Origin: SHZI01 sp963698405
GTDB lineage: Bacteria; Pseudomonadota; Gammaproteobacteria; Steroidobacterales; GCA-2729495
Assembly (NCBI GenBank): GCA_963698405.1
Contig: CAVOQT010000002.1
Coordinates: 62,001 to 126,000, forward strand
Length of the DNA stretch: 64,000 nt
Direction: 5' to 3'
Shown in pieces: positions 37,224 to 46,552 of this stretch. Position 1 is the stretch's first letter. Every line of letters starts with the position of its first letter. Made by a program: the position numbers and the translations under genes. A model generated the notes under the pieces. It did not search any database and was not told the origin of the DNA. It saw only the letters and a list, made by a program, of their open reading frames with translations.

Positions 37224-37868
37224 ATGCGCGCTTATCAGCAGCAGTTCATCGAACTCGCAGTCGAGGTCGGGGTTCTGAAGTTTGGCCAGTTCAAACTCAA
37301 GTCCGGACGCATCAGTCCGTATTTTTTCAACTCGGGGCTGTTCAATACGGGATATGCCGCGGCAAAACTCGGCCGCAGCTATGCGGCGGCCGTGGATGCC
37401 GCCAACATCGACTTCGACATGCTGTTTGGCCCGGCCTACAAGGGCATCCCGCTGGTCGCCCTGGCGGCCGCCGCGCTGGCTGAACACCATGGCGTGGATG
37501 CACCTTTCTGCTTCAACCGGAAAGAGATCAAGGATCATGGCGAAGGTGGTGCCATCGTCGGTGCACCGGTGCACGGTCGCGTACTGATACTCGATGACGT
37601 GATCACGGCGGGCACGGCAATCCGCGAAACCATCACCCTGTTGCAGCAGGCTGGCGGTACACCCGCAGGCGTGGTGCTGGCCCTGGACCGGCAGGAACGC
37701 GGCACCGGTGAACTGTCTGCCACGCAGGAAGTCGAAAAGAACTATGGCATCCCGGTAACCAGCATCATCCGACTCGACGACCTGGTCGAACATCTTGAGG
37801 GCAGTACCGAACACCACCAGTTTCTGCCGTTGATCCAGGACTACCGCCAGCGTTACGGGGTGAGCTGA
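37224..37868 (+). CDS. pyrE: Orotate phosphoribosyltransferase
   Basis: 214 aa, the usual PyrE length. Converts orotate and PRPP to orotidine monophosphate in pyrimidine synthesis. The PRPP-binding motif is VLILDDVITAGTAIRET; the substrate-binding loop is FCFNRKEIKDHGEGG and FGPAYKGIPLVALAA is the phosphate loop. Divergent from xthA by 48 bases. The neighbourhood pyrE-dut-coaBC is the conserved enterobacterial order. Confidence 0.96.
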   Translation: MRAYQQQFIELAVEVGVLKFGQFKLKSGRISPYFFNSGLFNTGYAAAKLGRSYAAAVDAANIDFDMLFGPAYKGIPLVALAAAALAEHHGVDAPFCFNRKEIKDHGEGGAIVGAPVHGRVLILDDVITAGTAIRETITLLQQAGGTPAGVVLALDRQERGTGELSATQEVEKNYGIPVTSIIRLDDLVEHLEGSTEHHQFLPLIQDYRQRYGVS

Positions 37869-38050
37869 GGACTGATGCTTTGCATCAGCAGTGAAGCTGC
37901 GGAACAGGTCACTGTTTTCAGTCAAGTGCCCACGGGATAATCCCGACGGGAATGACCCTATACCGGGTCATGGCAATGGGTTCAGGCATGCAGGCTCGGA
38001 GCTTTGGTTTCGACGGCCCGGTCGCTGCGCACATCAGCAGCCGTCGCTCT

Positions 38051-38704
38051 ATGCGGCTGGCACTGCTGCTCATGGCTGGCGTATTTGCGCTGTGTTTCGC
38101 CATGCCCCCGTCCGCTGAGGCAGCCAAGAAGAAAGCACCGAGCAACAACTCAGCCAAGGTCTATCGCTGGGTCGATGCCGAGGGCCTGGTCCACTACAGC
38201 GATCAGATCCCGCCGGAACAGGCACCAGCCGACCGGCAGATCCTCAATCAGTATGGCGTGCCCATCCGGGCCGAGCAGGGCGCACTGTCACCGGCTGAAA
38301 TCGAGGCCGAGAAGCGCGCCAATGACGAACGCGAAGCCGCACGTGCAGCCGCTGAGCGCGACGCTGTTCTGCTGAGCACCTATCTCTCGGTTGACGAAAT
38401 CGAGGCGCTGCGTGACCGCCGCATCGACCTCGTCCAGGGGCAGATTTCGCTGACCGAAAACTATCTGCACAGCCTTACCGAGCGGCTGCAGAAGCTGCAG
38501 AAGGAGGCTGGTGCCTTCAAACCCTACAGTCAGGAACCGGACGCCGAACCGATCGACGCTGCACTTGCCCAGGAGCTGTCTGACACGCTCGACTCGATTG
38601 CGCTTTACGAGAAAACCCTGCTCGACACGCGAGCCCGGCAACTGCGCCTGGTCGGCGAGTTTGATGCGGCAATCACCCGCTTCAAGCAACTAAAAGGGCT
38701 GTAA
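38051..38704 (+). CDS. DUF4124-domain exported protein
   Basis: About 217 aa from ATG 38051, chosen because it opens directly on a signal peptide (MRLALLLMAGVFALCFAMPP, then SAEA-AK). The frame is open to 37952 with other ATGs (37988). DUF4124 is the short beta motif AKVYRWVDAEGLVHYSDQIP near the mature N terminus. The rest is a long charged coiled coil (AEIEAEKRANDEREAARAAA, EIEALRDRRIDLVQG). Such proteins are periplasmic and of unknown function. Between pyrE and dut. Confidence 0.82.
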   Translation: MRLALLLMAGVFALCFAMPPSAEAAKKKAPSNNSAKVYRWVDAEGLVHYSDQIPPEQAPADRQILNQYGVPIRAEQGALSPAEIEAEKRANDEREAARAAAERDAVLLSTYLSVDEIEALRDRRIDLVQGQISLTENYLHSLTERLQKLQKEAGAFKPYSQEPDAEPIDAALAQELSDTLDSIALYEKTLLDTRARQLRLVGEFDAAITRFKQLKGL

Positions 38705-38718
38705 GCGCCGGAATACCG

Positions 38719-39171
38719 CTACTTCTGCCCGGTATGCCCAAAGCCGCCAGCACCACGCGACGACGCGCTGAACTCCTCCACCACCTCGAACTCCGCCTGC
38801 ACGACCGGCACAAAAACCATCTGCGCCAGCCGGGCGCCTGGTTCGATCGTGAAGGCTTCGCCGCTGCGGTTCCAGCAGGACACCATGATCTGCCCCTGGT
38901 AATCCGAGTCGATCAGCCCGACCAGATTGCCGAGCACGATGCCGTGTTTATGGCCCAGCCCGGAGCGCGGCAGGATCACTGCAGCAAGTCCCGGATCGGC
39001 AATGTGTATCGCCATCCCGGTGGGCACCAGCACAGTCTGGCCGGGAGCCACCTGCAGCGGTGCATCGACACAGGCGCGCAAATCGACACCCGCCGAACCC
39101 GCCGTTGCATATTCCGGCAAGGGGAAATCGCGGCCCAGCCGCGGGTCAAGGATGCGGAGTCTGATTTGCAT
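38719..39171 (-). CDS. dut: dUTP diphosphatase
   Basis: 150 aa homotrimeric dUTPase: dUTP to dUMP plus pyrophosphate, keeping uracil out of DNA. Motifs: GSAGVDLRAC (1), LPRSGLGHKHG (2), NLVGLIDSDYQGQIMV (3), GARLAQMVFVP (4) and the C-terminal SSRGAGGFGHTG arm (5). All five are intact. It lies 8 bases after coaBC on the same strand, the usual coaBC-dut pair. Confidence 0.96.
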   Translation of the reverse strand: MQIRLRILDPRLGRDFPLPEYATAGSAGVDLRACVDAPLQVAPGQTVLVPTGMAIHIADPGLAAVILPRSGLGHKHGIVLGNLVGLIDSDYQGQIMVSCWNRSGEAFTIEPGARLAQMVFVPVVQAEFEVVEEFSASSRGAGGFGHTGQK

Positions 39172-39179
39172 GGAAAATC

Positions 39180-40439
39180 TCAGTTGCCAGCCGGGCGGCG
39201 CAGCGGTGTCACGCTGGCGCCTCGCGCTGTAGTGTAGCGGGCTGCGACGACGCGGATGATCTGCCGCGCCAGCTCAAGCTTGGACGTGCGCGCCAATTCT
39301 TCGCCACCATCGCGCCACAGGATCAGTGCGCTGTTGTCATCGGCATCGAAACCAAGCCGCGCACCGACCAGATTGGCGACGATCATGTCGAGCCGCTTGC
39401 CCTCCAGTTTCTGCCGCGCGTACTCCTCGAGTCGCTCGGTTTCGGCGGCAAAACCCACGGTGAACGGCGCCGCGGGCAATGCCGCTATGCTCGCCAGCAG
39501 ATCCCGTGACTTGTTCATCTCCAGCAACAGGCGGTCGCTGCGTTTCTTGATCTTCTGCGGTGCCGCCTCGGGCCGGTAGTCGGAAATCGCCGCCGCACCG
39601 ATATAGATATCCGCATTGCCAACGCAGTCGAGCGCCGCACTGCACATCTGCTCCGCTGTCTCTACATCAGCACGCTGCACTCCGCGGGGCGTGGACAGAT
39701 TCACCGGGCCGGCAATCAGCGTGACCTGCGCACCCGCCTCGACGGCTGCCTGTGCCACTGCAAAACCCATCTTCCCGGAACTGCGATTGCTGATGAAGCG
39801 CACCGGATCGATCGGCTCACGCGTCGGGCCGGCGGTGACCAGCACCCTGAGCCCGGCCAGCAGTCCGCTGACCACATTGCGCCCCTCGTGCTGCGCAGCC
39901 ATTTCGCCCAGCGCTTCGACGACGGCTGTCGGCTCAACCATCCGGCCAGGACCGATATCGCCGCAGGCCTGACTGCCAACGGCCGGGCCAACGCAGCGCA
40001 CACCGCGCGATTCAAGCGTTACCCGGTTGGCCTGCGTGGCGGGATGTCGCCACATCACCTGATTCATGGCCGGTGCGATCAGGATCGGCGCTTCGGTCGC
40101 CAGGCACAGAGTGGTGAGCAGATTGCCGGCACCACCGGTCGCGAGCTGCGACATGAAGTGCGCTGTGGCGGGTGCCACCAGCACATACTCGGCCCAGCGC
40201 GCGAGCTCGATGTGACCCATCGCAGCCTCGGCCTCCGCATCCCAGAGATCAACACGCACGGGATGACCGGAAACCGCCTGGAACACCGTCGGCGTGATCA
40301 ATCGTGCGGCGCTCGCCGTCATCACGACCCGCACTTCAGCGCCGGCATCCTGCAGACGCCGCACAACATCCGGGCTCTTGTAGGCGGCAATGCCGCCTGT
40401 GACACCCAGCAGAACGCGTTTTTTTTGCAACTGGCTCAA
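39180..40439 (-). CDS. coaBC: Bifunctional phosphopantothenoylcysteine decarboxylase/phosphopantothenate--cysteine ligase
   Basis: 419 aa. Two steps of coenzyme A synthesis. The N-terminal CoaC flavoprotein half has the IGVTGGIAAYK-like start (VLLGVTGGIAAYKSPDVV), APAMNQVMW (substrate clamp) and GSQACGDIGPGRM (catalytic Cys loop). The C-terminal CoaB half has VTAGPTREPIDPVRFISNRS and KIKKRSDRLLLEMNKSRDLL. Divergent from radC and upstream of dut. Confidence 0.96.
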   Translation of the reverse strand: MSQLQKKRVLLGVTGGIAAYKSPDVVRRLQDAGAEVRVVMTASAARLITPTVFQAVSGHPVRVDLWDAEAEAAMGHIELARWAEYVLVAPATAHFMSQLATGGAGNLLTTLCLATEAPILIAPAMNQVMWRHPATQANRVTLESRGVRCVGPAVGSQACGDIGPGRMVEPTAVVEALGEMAAQHEGRNVVSGLLAGLRVLVTAGPTREPIDPVRFISNRSSGKMGFAVAQAAVEAGAQVTLIAGPVNLSTPRGVQRADVETAEQMCSAALDCVGNADIYIGAAAISDYRPEAAPQKIKKRSDRLLLEMNKSRDLLASIAALPAAPFTVGFAAETERLEEYARQKLEGKRLDMIVANLVGARLGFDADDNSALILWRDGGEELARTSKLELARQIIRVVAARYTTARGASVTPLRRPAGN

Positions 40440-40572
40440 ACAAGTCCGCCTGACGCGGGAGGACAGACCCAGAGATTACCGCAAAGCGGAAGCTGTCGCG
40501 GTGCTTTGTCCATCAGTCTCTCAGTTTCGGCGCTTGGTCTGGCCGACCACAACTCTGAAAATAGCGCGACTC

Positions 40573-41253
40573 ATGCATCACTCCATAAAAGACTGGCCAG
40601 CGATGGAACGGCCCCGCGAACGCCTCGCACATGCGGGCCCCGATCACCTTTCGGATGCCGAGCTGCTGGCGGTCATGCTGGGCCGCGGTACAGCGGGTGT
40701 TTCGGCCCTCGATCTGGCCCGCCAGCTGCTTTCCCGCTTTGGCGGCATGCGCGGCGTACTCAACGCACGGGCCAGCGAACTCGAGACCTTGCATGGGGTC
40801 GGACCAGGCAAGTCCGCCCTGCTGACCGCTGCGCGCGAGTGCTGTTGCCGCTATATGGGCGAAAAGCTGGCACCGGGCCGGGCGATCGCGGCGCCTGCCG
40901 ACAGCCAGGATTTCCTGCTCGCCCGCCTGCGTGACCGCAGCTATGAGGTTTTCTGCTGCATCTTTCTGGATAACCGCCACCGCGTACTGGCCTTCGAGGA
41001 GCTGTTCCGCGGCACGATCGACAACACCACGGTCTACCCGCGCGAGGTGGTCCGACAGGCCCTGCACCGGAATGCAGCGGCCGTAATCCTTGCGCACAAC
41101 CACCCCTCGGGCGTCCCCGAACCCAGCGATGCCGACCGGCTGATCACCCGCCGGGTCCGCGATGCGCTCGAACTGATCGACGTGCGCCTGCTCGATCACA
41201 TGGTGATCGGCGACGGCAGCTGCGTGTCGCTGGCCAGCCGGGGCATGCTCTAG
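40573..41253 (+). CDS. radC: RadC-family JAB1/MPN domain protein
   Basis: 226 aa from ATG 40573. Helix-hairpin-helix front (LSDAELLAVMLGRGTAGVSA, LHGVGPGKSALL) and a C-terminal JAMM fold with metal motif HNHPSG followed by Asp (EPSDAD), preceded by the Glu strand VFCCIFLDNRHR. The family is named RadC although a repair role is doubtful; it may be a peptidase or nuclease regulator. Place between coaBC and rpmB is the conserved order. Confidence 0.93.
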   Translation: MHHSIKDWPAMERPRERLAHAGPDHLSDAELLAVMLGRGTAGVSALDLARQLLSRFGGMRGVLNARASELETLHGVGPGKSALLTAARECCCRYMGEKLAPGRAIAAPADSQDFLLARLRDRSYEVFCCIFLDNRHRVLAFEELFRGTIDNTTVYPREVVRQALHRNAAAVILAHNHPSGVPEPSDADRLITRRVRDALELIDVRLLDHMVIGDGSCVSLASRGML

Positions 41254-41356
41254 AATGCACCTTGCCCTTGCCACAGGGCCCGTCCCGCTGGTATAAAGCG
41301 TGCCCTCCCGCCATACGGCGGCTGTACCAAGCCGTTGACTTAACTAGAGGTTTGCC

Positions 41357-41593
41357 ATGTCTCGCGTCTGTCAGGTAACCGGAAAGCGCCCGGTCTTCGG
41401 GAATACCGTATCCCACGCCAACAACAAGAAGCGACGCCGGTTTCTGCCCAACCTGCATACCCATCGTTTCTGGCTGGAAAGCGAAAAGCGTTTCATCAGC
41501 CTGCGTGTTTCGAATCACGGCCTGCGCACGATCGACAAGCTTGGCATTGAAACAGTTCTGGAGCAGATGCGCGCCAAAGGCGAGCAGGTCTAA
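41357..41593 (+). CDS. rpmB: 50S ribosomal protein L28
   Basis: 78 aa. Signature SRVCQVTGKRPVFGNTVSHA followed by NNKKRRRFLPNLHTHRFWLE; the protein lacks the N-terminal Cys zinc pair and is the ordinary C-minus form. It is 12 bases upstream of rpmG, forming the usual rpmB-rpmG operon. Confidence 0.97.
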   Translation: MSRVCQVTGKRPVFGNTVSHANNKKRRRFLPNLHTHRFWLESEKRFISLRVSNHGLRTIDKLGIETVLEQMRAKGEQV

Positions 41594-41605
41594 AGGTAAG
41601 CAGCC

Positions 41606-41773
41606 ATGGCCAAGTCAATTCGCGACAAGATCAAACTGGTATCCACCGCGGATACCGGGCACTACTACACCACCACCAAGAACAAGCGCACGCATCCGGA
41701 AAAGTTGCAGACCAACAAGTACGACCCGGTGGTCCGCAAGCACGTCGCTTACAAAGAAGCCAAGATCAAGTAA
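41606..41773 (+). CDS. rpmG: 50S ribosomal protein L33
   Basis: 55 aa, a short gene easy to miss. MAKSIRDKIKLVSTADTGHY, then YTTTKNKRTHPEKLQTNKYD and PVVRKHVAYKEAKIK are typical of L33. No Cys zinc pairs, i.e. the C-minus form, like L28 next to it. Stop TAA at 41771. Confidence 0.97.
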   Translation: MAKSIRDKIKLVSTADTGHYYTTTKNKRTHPEKLQTNKYDPVVRKHVAYKEAKIK

Positions 41774-41804
41774 CGGCTGACGACGCTACCCGGCGGGCAG
41801 GCCC

Positions 41805-42620
41805 ATGCCCGAATTACCTGAGGTAGAAACCACCCGACGCGGCATCGCTCCCTGGCTGGAAGGTCAGCGGATCAGCCGCCTCTTGCTCAGACGTCGCACA
41901 CTGCGCTGGCCGATTCCGGCTGGCTTGCCGGAACGCCTGGCCGGCGCCCGGGTGCTGAGCGTACAGCGACGGGCCAAGTACCTGCTCCTGTGCACCGATC
42001 GTGGCACTGCGCTAATGCACCTCGGCATGTCCGGCAGCCTGCGCGTGCTGCACACAGCCGCACCACCCGGACCGCATGACCACTTCGACCTGGTCACCGC
42101 GGCAGGTATCGTGATCCGCTACAACGATCCGCGCCGCTTCGGTGCACTGCTGTGGACTGAAACCGACCCCGCCGACCACCCCCTGCTCACCTCACTCGGA
42201 CCCGAACCGCTCAGTGCTGCATTCGATGTCGCCTGGCTGCTGAAACACTGCTACCGGCGCAAGATCGCCATCAAGCCACACATCATGGATGCGCGGATCG
42301 TGGTCGGCGTGGGGAATATCTACGCCAGCGAAGCGCTGTTCCGCGCCGGGATTCACCCGGCCCGCGCGGCCGGCCGGCTGGCTGAAAAACGTCTGGCGAC
42401 GCTCGTTACTGCGATCCGGGATGTGTTGTCCGATGCGATTCGTGCAGGTGGCACGACGCTGCGCGATTTTCATCAGGGTGATGGTCAGCCCGGGTACTTC
42501 AGGCAGGATCTGCGTGTCTATGACCGCGCCGGCCGACCCTGCCTGAACTGTGGAACACCGGTCAGGCAAAAGGTACTGGGGCAACGCTCAAGTTATTACT
42601 GTCCGCGCTGCCAGCGCTGA
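41805..42620 (+). CDS. mutM: Formamidopyrimidine-DNA glycosylase
   Basis: 271 aa. Removes 8-oxoguanine and formamidopyrimidines from DNA. Pro1 and Glu2 of the mature enzyme are the catalytic pair in MPELPEVETTRRG; the helix-two-turn-helix is VGNIYASEALFRAGIHP; the C-terminal zinc finger has Cys at CLNCGTPVRQK and YYCPRCQR. Together with mutY and xthA it makes the oxidative base-repair set of this window. Downstream of rpmG by 31 bases. Confidence 0.96.
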   Translation: MPELPEVETTRRGIAPWLEGQRISRLLLRRRTLRWPIPAGLPERLAGARVLSVQRRAKYLLLCTDRGTALMHLGMSGSLRVLHTAAPPGPHDHFDLVTAAGIVIRYNDPRRFGALLWTETDPADHPLLTSLGPEPLSAAFDVAWLLKHCYRRKIAIKPHIMDARIVVGVGNIYASEALFRAGIHPARAAGRLAEKRLATLVTAIRDVLSDAIRAGGTTLRDFHQGDGQPGYFRQDLRVYDRAGRPCLNCGTPVRQKVLGQRSSYYCPRCQR

Positions 42621-42636
42621 GACACGCGACCGACAC

Positions 42637-44346
42637 TCAATAAACGGTTACTTCACCACTGCCGCGCGGATCAGATGCAGCATCCACACGGCCAGTCTCG
42701 CGATCCCAGCTAACCACCTGCATGTTGCCGAAGCTGCGCGGACTCAACTCCAGCTTGTGGCCGCGGGCCTCGAGATCGGTCTTTTCGCCAGCCGTGAATG
42801 CGCCTTCTTCATAAGCCACCACATCCGGGTAGTACTGATGGTGGTAGCGCTTGAGGCTCACCATCTGCTCCGCATCAGCACCGTCCATCCATGCCAGCGT
42901 CGAGAGCAGCACCATGCTGATGATGCGGCTGCCGCCCGGCGTACCGAGTATCACCACGCCACGCGGCGACTCGATAAAACTCGGTGACATGCTCGACAGC
43001 ATGCGCTTGCCCGGCGCGATGGCATTCGCCTCGGTGCCGAGCAGCTCGAAGCCGTTCGGCGTACCTGCCTTGATCGAGAAGTCGTCCATCTCGTTGTTCA
43101 GGATCACACCGGTACCGGGTGGAATGAAGGCTGCGCCAAACCAGGTGTTGATGCTGAGCGTGCCGGCCACGCGATTGCCGGCCGCATCGAGTACTGAGAA
43201 ATGCGTGGTGTTGGTGCCTCCACCCGTGTCCGGCGCGATACCAGGCAAGTTATCGCTCGGCGTGGCCCGGTCCAGACGGATCGATGTGCGCTGCCCGTCC
43301 GCATAGTAAGGACTGAGCAAGCGCTCGATCGGCATCGCGACGAAGGCCGGATCACCCAGATACATGGCGCGATCACGATAGGCACGTCGCATGGCTTCCA
43401 CCGTCAAATGTGCGCGATCGACGGCGCCCAGGCTGCCCAGCTCATAAGCACGCAGTATGTTCAGCGTATCGCCCAGCACCACACCACCCGAGGAGGGCGG
43501 TGGCGCCATGACCAGCGTTGCATCCCGATACTGCACACGCAGCGGTTCGCGCTCGATCACCCGGTAAGCGGCCAGATCGTCACGCGTCCAGATACCACCG
43601 GCAGCCTGTACACCTGCAACCAGACGCCGTGCTACGGCACCCCGATAAAAACCATCATGACCCTCTGCGGCAAGCTGGCGCAGCGTGCGGGCAAGATCGC
43701 GAAAACGCACCGTGATCCCGGGCTGGAGCGGCTGACCACCGGGCATATACACGGCAGCAAAAGCCGGCGAGTTGCGCGCCGCGACGGCGCGAAACTTGAG
43801 CCCCATCCCGATGCCACGCGAAACTTCGATGCCCTGCTCGGCGTAGCGGATCGCGGGCGCGAGACTGGTGGCGAGCGGCAGGCGCCCGTAGCGCTCTGCC
43901 AGATGCACGAGGGCAGCCGGTTGCCCCGGGATGCCCGCGGCCAGTGGACCATTCAGCGTAAGGCCCGGACGCGGTACGCCCTGGGCATCGAGGTACATGT
44001 CTCGCGAGGCAGCGGCCGGTGCCACCTCGCGTCCGTCGATGACGATCTGGCGGCCGGTCGACGCTTCATGCAGCAACCAGAAACCACCGCCGCCGAGCCC
44101 GGAAGCGTAGGGCTCAACCACCGCGAGTGCCGCGCTGATCGCCACTGCCGCATCGAAGGCATTGCCGCCGGCCGCAAGGACCTCTTCACCGGCGCGGGTC
44201 GCCAGCGGATGTGCAGTGGCTATACCGGATTGCGCTGGTGCAGGCTGGGCACCAACAGGCAGTACCCAGATCCAGAGACAGAAGAGCAACGCACGCACGC
44301 GGTGCTGTGTTGGCCGTGCGACGGCCCCCGACCAGACCCTGCTCAC
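42637..44346 (-). CDS. ggt: Gamma-glutamyltransferase
   Basis: 569 aa exported enzyme that cleaves or transfers the gamma-glutamyl group of glutathione. GTG start at 44346 overlapping the coaD stop (GTGA). N-terminal signal helix ALLFCLWIWVLPVGAQP. The self-cleavage and catalytic Thr lies in GGGTNTTHFSVLDAAGN; the large-subunit residues GGGFWLLHEA and the oxyanion loop SSMSPSFIES (after LNNEMDDFSIK) match the family. It probably acts in the periplasm. Third gene of the rsmD-coaD-ggt unit. Confidence 0.92.
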   Translation of the reverse strand: MSRVWSGAVARPTQHRVRALLFCLWIWVLPVGAQPAPAQSGIATAHPLATRAGEEVLAAGGNAFDAAVAISAALAVVEPYASGLGGGGFWLLHEASTGRQIVIDGREVAPAAASRDMYLDAQGVPRPGLTLNGPLAAGIPGQPAALVHLAERYGRLPLATSLAPAIRYAEQGIEVSRGIGMGLKFRAVAARNSPAFAAVYMPGGQPLQPGITVRFRDLARTLRQLAAEGHDGFYRGAVARRLVAGVQAAGGIWTRDDLAAYRVIEREPLRVQYRDATLVMAPPPSSGGVVLGDTLNILRAYELGSLGAVDRAHLTVEAMRRAYRDRAMYLGDPAFVAMPIERLLSPYYADGQRTSIRLDRATPSDNLPGIAPDTGGGTNTTHFSVLDAAGNRVAGTLSINTWFGAAFIPPGTGVILNNEMDDFSIKAGTPNGFELLGTEANAIAPGKRMLSSMSPSFIESPRGVVILGTPGGSRIISMVLLSTLAWMDGADAEQMVSLKRYHHQYYPDVVAYEEGAFTAGEKTDLEARGHKLELSPRSFGNMQVVSWDRETGRVDAASDPRGSGEVTVY

Positions 44347-44837
44347 TGCTGCGCCAACTCAGCCCGCTTGCGCGCCAGCGCTGCAGACACCACCTCAGGC
44401 ACGAACGGCCTGATATCGCCACCGAGTATGCCGATCTCGCGCACAAAGGTTGATGAGACAAAAGTGTATTCCTCAGCCGGCGTGAGAAACACGCTCTCGA
44501 TTTCCGGCTGGAGGTGCCGGTTCATCGTCGCCAGCTGAAACTCGAATTCGAAATCAGACACTGCGCGCAGCCCGCGGATGATCACGCGAAGACCGTGTTG
44601 CTTCACATAGTCGACGGTCAGGCCGGTATAACCATCGACGCTGATATTGCTGGCGTCGGCCAGTGCCGCGCGCGCCATGCCAATGCGCTCTTCCAGGGAA
44701 AACATCGGCGTCTTGTTCGGGCTTGCGGCAACGGCAACCACCACATGGTCGAACAGTTTTGCCGCCCGGCGCACCAGGTTCAGATGACCATTGGTAACCG
44801 GATCAAAGGTTCCGGGATACATCGCGCCGACTGACAT
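44343..44837 (-). CDS. coaD: Phosphopantetheine adenylyltransferase
   Basis: 164 aa. Penultimate step of coenzyme A synthesis. Nucleotidyltransferase motif GTFDPVTNGHLNLV (T/HxGH), RGLRAVSDFEFEFQLATMNR, and SSTFVREIGILGGDI. It completes, with coaBC earlier in the window, three of the CoA steps. Follows rsmD by 22 bases and overlaps ggt. Confidence 0.96.
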   Translation of the reverse strand: MSVGAMYPGTFDPVTNGHLNLVRRAAKLFDHVVVAVAASPNKTPMFSLEERIGMARAALADASNISVDGYTGLTVDYVKQHGLRVIIRGLRAVSDFEFEFQLATMNRHLQPEIESVFLTPAEEYTFVSSTFVREIGILGGDIRPFVPEVVSAALARKRAELAQQ

Positions 44838-44859
44838 CGTCCTGTGCTCCTGTTATTCG

Positions 44860-45441
44860 CTAAACGAGCCGGGCCAGTGCATAGCGCACCTCGCCCGCCT
44901 CGCGCTCGCGATGCAACTGCCAACCCTCGGGCAATGTCGGCAACGGTGCCTTGCGGCTCATTTCGAGGTAAATCCACGCATGCGGGGCCAGCCAGCCGCG
45001 TACAAGAAGTGTACACAAATTGCCCAACTCGTCGTCCGCATAGGGAGGATCGAGAAACACCAGATCGAAACTGCGCGGTACCGACCCGGCAAGCCAGCGA
45101 CGTGCATCGGCGCGCAGCACACGGCCCTGCCCGCCAAGACGGACCAGCACTGATTCCAGGGCAGTAGCGGCTTCAGCGTCCCGCTCGACGAACCAGCTCT
45201 CGGCCGCACCACGCGACAACGCTTCGAGACCCAGCACGCCAGTACCGGCATACAGATCCAGACAGGCCATCCCGGGCAGGACGGGCGCCAGCCAGTTGAA
45301 CAGCGTTTCCCGCACGCGATCCGGCGTGGGCCGGATATCCGCACCGGCCGCTACCTCCAGGCGCCGGCCACGCCACTCGCCAGCGATGATGCGCACGCTG
45401 CCGGCCGGTTTGCCGGTTTGCCGGGGTTGTCGCCGGGTCAT
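44860..45441 (-). CDS. rsmD: 16S rRNA (guanine(966)-N(2))-methyltransferase
   Basis: 193 aa. Opens with a basic tail (TRRQPRQTGKPAGS) then VRIIAGEWRGRRLEV, ADIRPTPDRVRETLFNWL, SAM strand CLDLYAGTGVLGLEALSRGA, and catalytic motif LVFLDPPYADDE (DPPY). It is divergent from ftsY by about 130 bases, exactly as in E. coli. Confidence 0.95.
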   Translation of the reverse strand: MTRRQPRQTGKPAGSVRIIAGEWRGRRLEVAAGADIRPTPDRVRETLFNWLAPVLPGMACLDLYAGTGVLGLEALSRGAAESWFVERDAEAATALESVLVRLGGQGRVLRADARRWLAGSVPRSFDLVFLDPPYADDELGNLCTLLVRGWLAPHAWIYLEMSRKAPLPTLPEGWQLHREREAGEVRYALARLV

Positions 45442-45571
45442 GTCGTCTGTGCTCCCTCGCCTGTCTCCGGGGCATTGTCAGCCCCGTTCACTGCCGGCAG
45501 ATTCGGTCGCTTCGCTGCCCGCGTCAACAACTCCAGTGTTCCTGGTCGCCGGGAATCATTAACATGCCGGC

Positions 45572-46552
45572 ATGCCATCTGACAGCACTTCCGGGACCAC
45601 GTCCCGTCCGGGCTTTTTTGCCCGCCTCAAGGATCGCCTCAGCACCAGCAGGGATTCAACCAAAAGCGCTGGCAGCAAGCTTGGTGGCGCACTGGACTGG
45701 CTGGTCGGCCGCAAGCTCGATAATGCAATGATCGAGGAGATCGAGAACAGCCTGCTGGCAGCCGATGTCGGCGTGGATGCTGCCGAAGACATCATCCGGC
45801 GGATTCGCAAAAAGGCCGGCGACAGAAACGTCGCCTCGGTCGATGACGCGCGGGCAATCCTGCGCGAATCGATCAGGGAAATCCTCGAGCCACGCGCCGT
45901 ACCGCTGGTGATTCCGGACTCGCCCCGCCCGTTTCTGATCCTGATGGTCGGTGTGAATGGCTCCGGCAAGACCACGACCATCGGCAAACTCGCACGACGG
46001 CTGCGTGAGCAGGGACTGAAAGTCATGCTGGCAGCAGGCGACACCTATCGCGCAGCGGCGATCGAACAGCTGCAGGTCTGGGGTGAACGCAACGACGTAC
46101 CGGTAATCACGCAGCAGGCCGGCGCTGACCCGGCTGCAGTTATCTACGATGCCTTTGAGGCCGCACGCGCACGCGGCATCGATGTGCTGCTGGCAGATAC
46201 TGCGGGCAGACTGCAGAACAAGGCCCATCTGATGCAGGAATTGCAGAAGGTCGTACGCATCGCGCGGCGCCTGGACCCGACGGCACCGCATGAAGTCATG
46301 ATCGTGCTCGACGCGAGCCTTGGGCAGAACGCCGTCGCACAAGCGCTGCAGTTCCACGCCGCAATCGGCTTGACCGGTATCACCATGACCAAGCTGGATG
46401 CCGGCGGCAAGGGTGGCGTGCTGGTCTCACTGGCCGAGCAACTGGATGTACCGGTACGCTTCATAGGCATTGGCGAACAGGCTGCCGATATGGATGTATT
46501 CGATGCCGGCGAGTTCGCCGCTGCGCTCACTCAACAACCGGATGCCAAATGA
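45572..46552 (+). CDS. ftsY: Signal recognition particle receptor FtsY
   Basis: 326 aa, without the long acidic A domain of E. coli FtsY. Membrane GTPase that receives SRP-ribosome complexes. N domain (LSTSRDSTKSAGSKLGGALD) then G domain: G1 MVGVNGSGKTTTIGKLA, G2 AGDTYRAAAIEQLQVW, G3 DTAGRLQNKAHLM, G4 TKLDAGGKGG, G5 GIGEQAADM. ATG at 45572. Its last bases overlap the ftsE start (ATGA). Confidence 0.96.
   Translation: MPSDSTSGTTSRPGFFARLKDRLSTSRDSTKSAGSKLGGALDWLVGRKLDNAMIEEIENSLLAADVGVDAAEDIIRRIRKKAGDRNVASVDDARAILRESIREILEPRAVPLVIPDSPRPFLILMVGVNGSGKTTTIGKLARRLREQGLKVMLAAGDTYRAAAIEQLQVWGERNDVPVITQQAGADPAAVIYDAFEAARARGIDVLLADTAGRLQNKAHLMQELQKVVRIARRLDPTAPHEVMIVLDASLGQNAVAQALQFHAAIGLTGITMTKLDAGGKGGVLVSLAEQLDVPVRFIGIGEQAADMDVFDAGEFAAALTQQPDAK

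Noticed and set aside
36405..37925. 506-aa version of the xthA frame extending upstream over pyrE
   Set aside because: The extra 250 residues are antisense of pyrE; exonuclease III starts at 37175 with MRIVTLNVNG.
43201..44538. 445-aa plus-strand open frame opposite ggt
   Set aside because: Antisense of ggt and coaD; no domain, no ribosome site.
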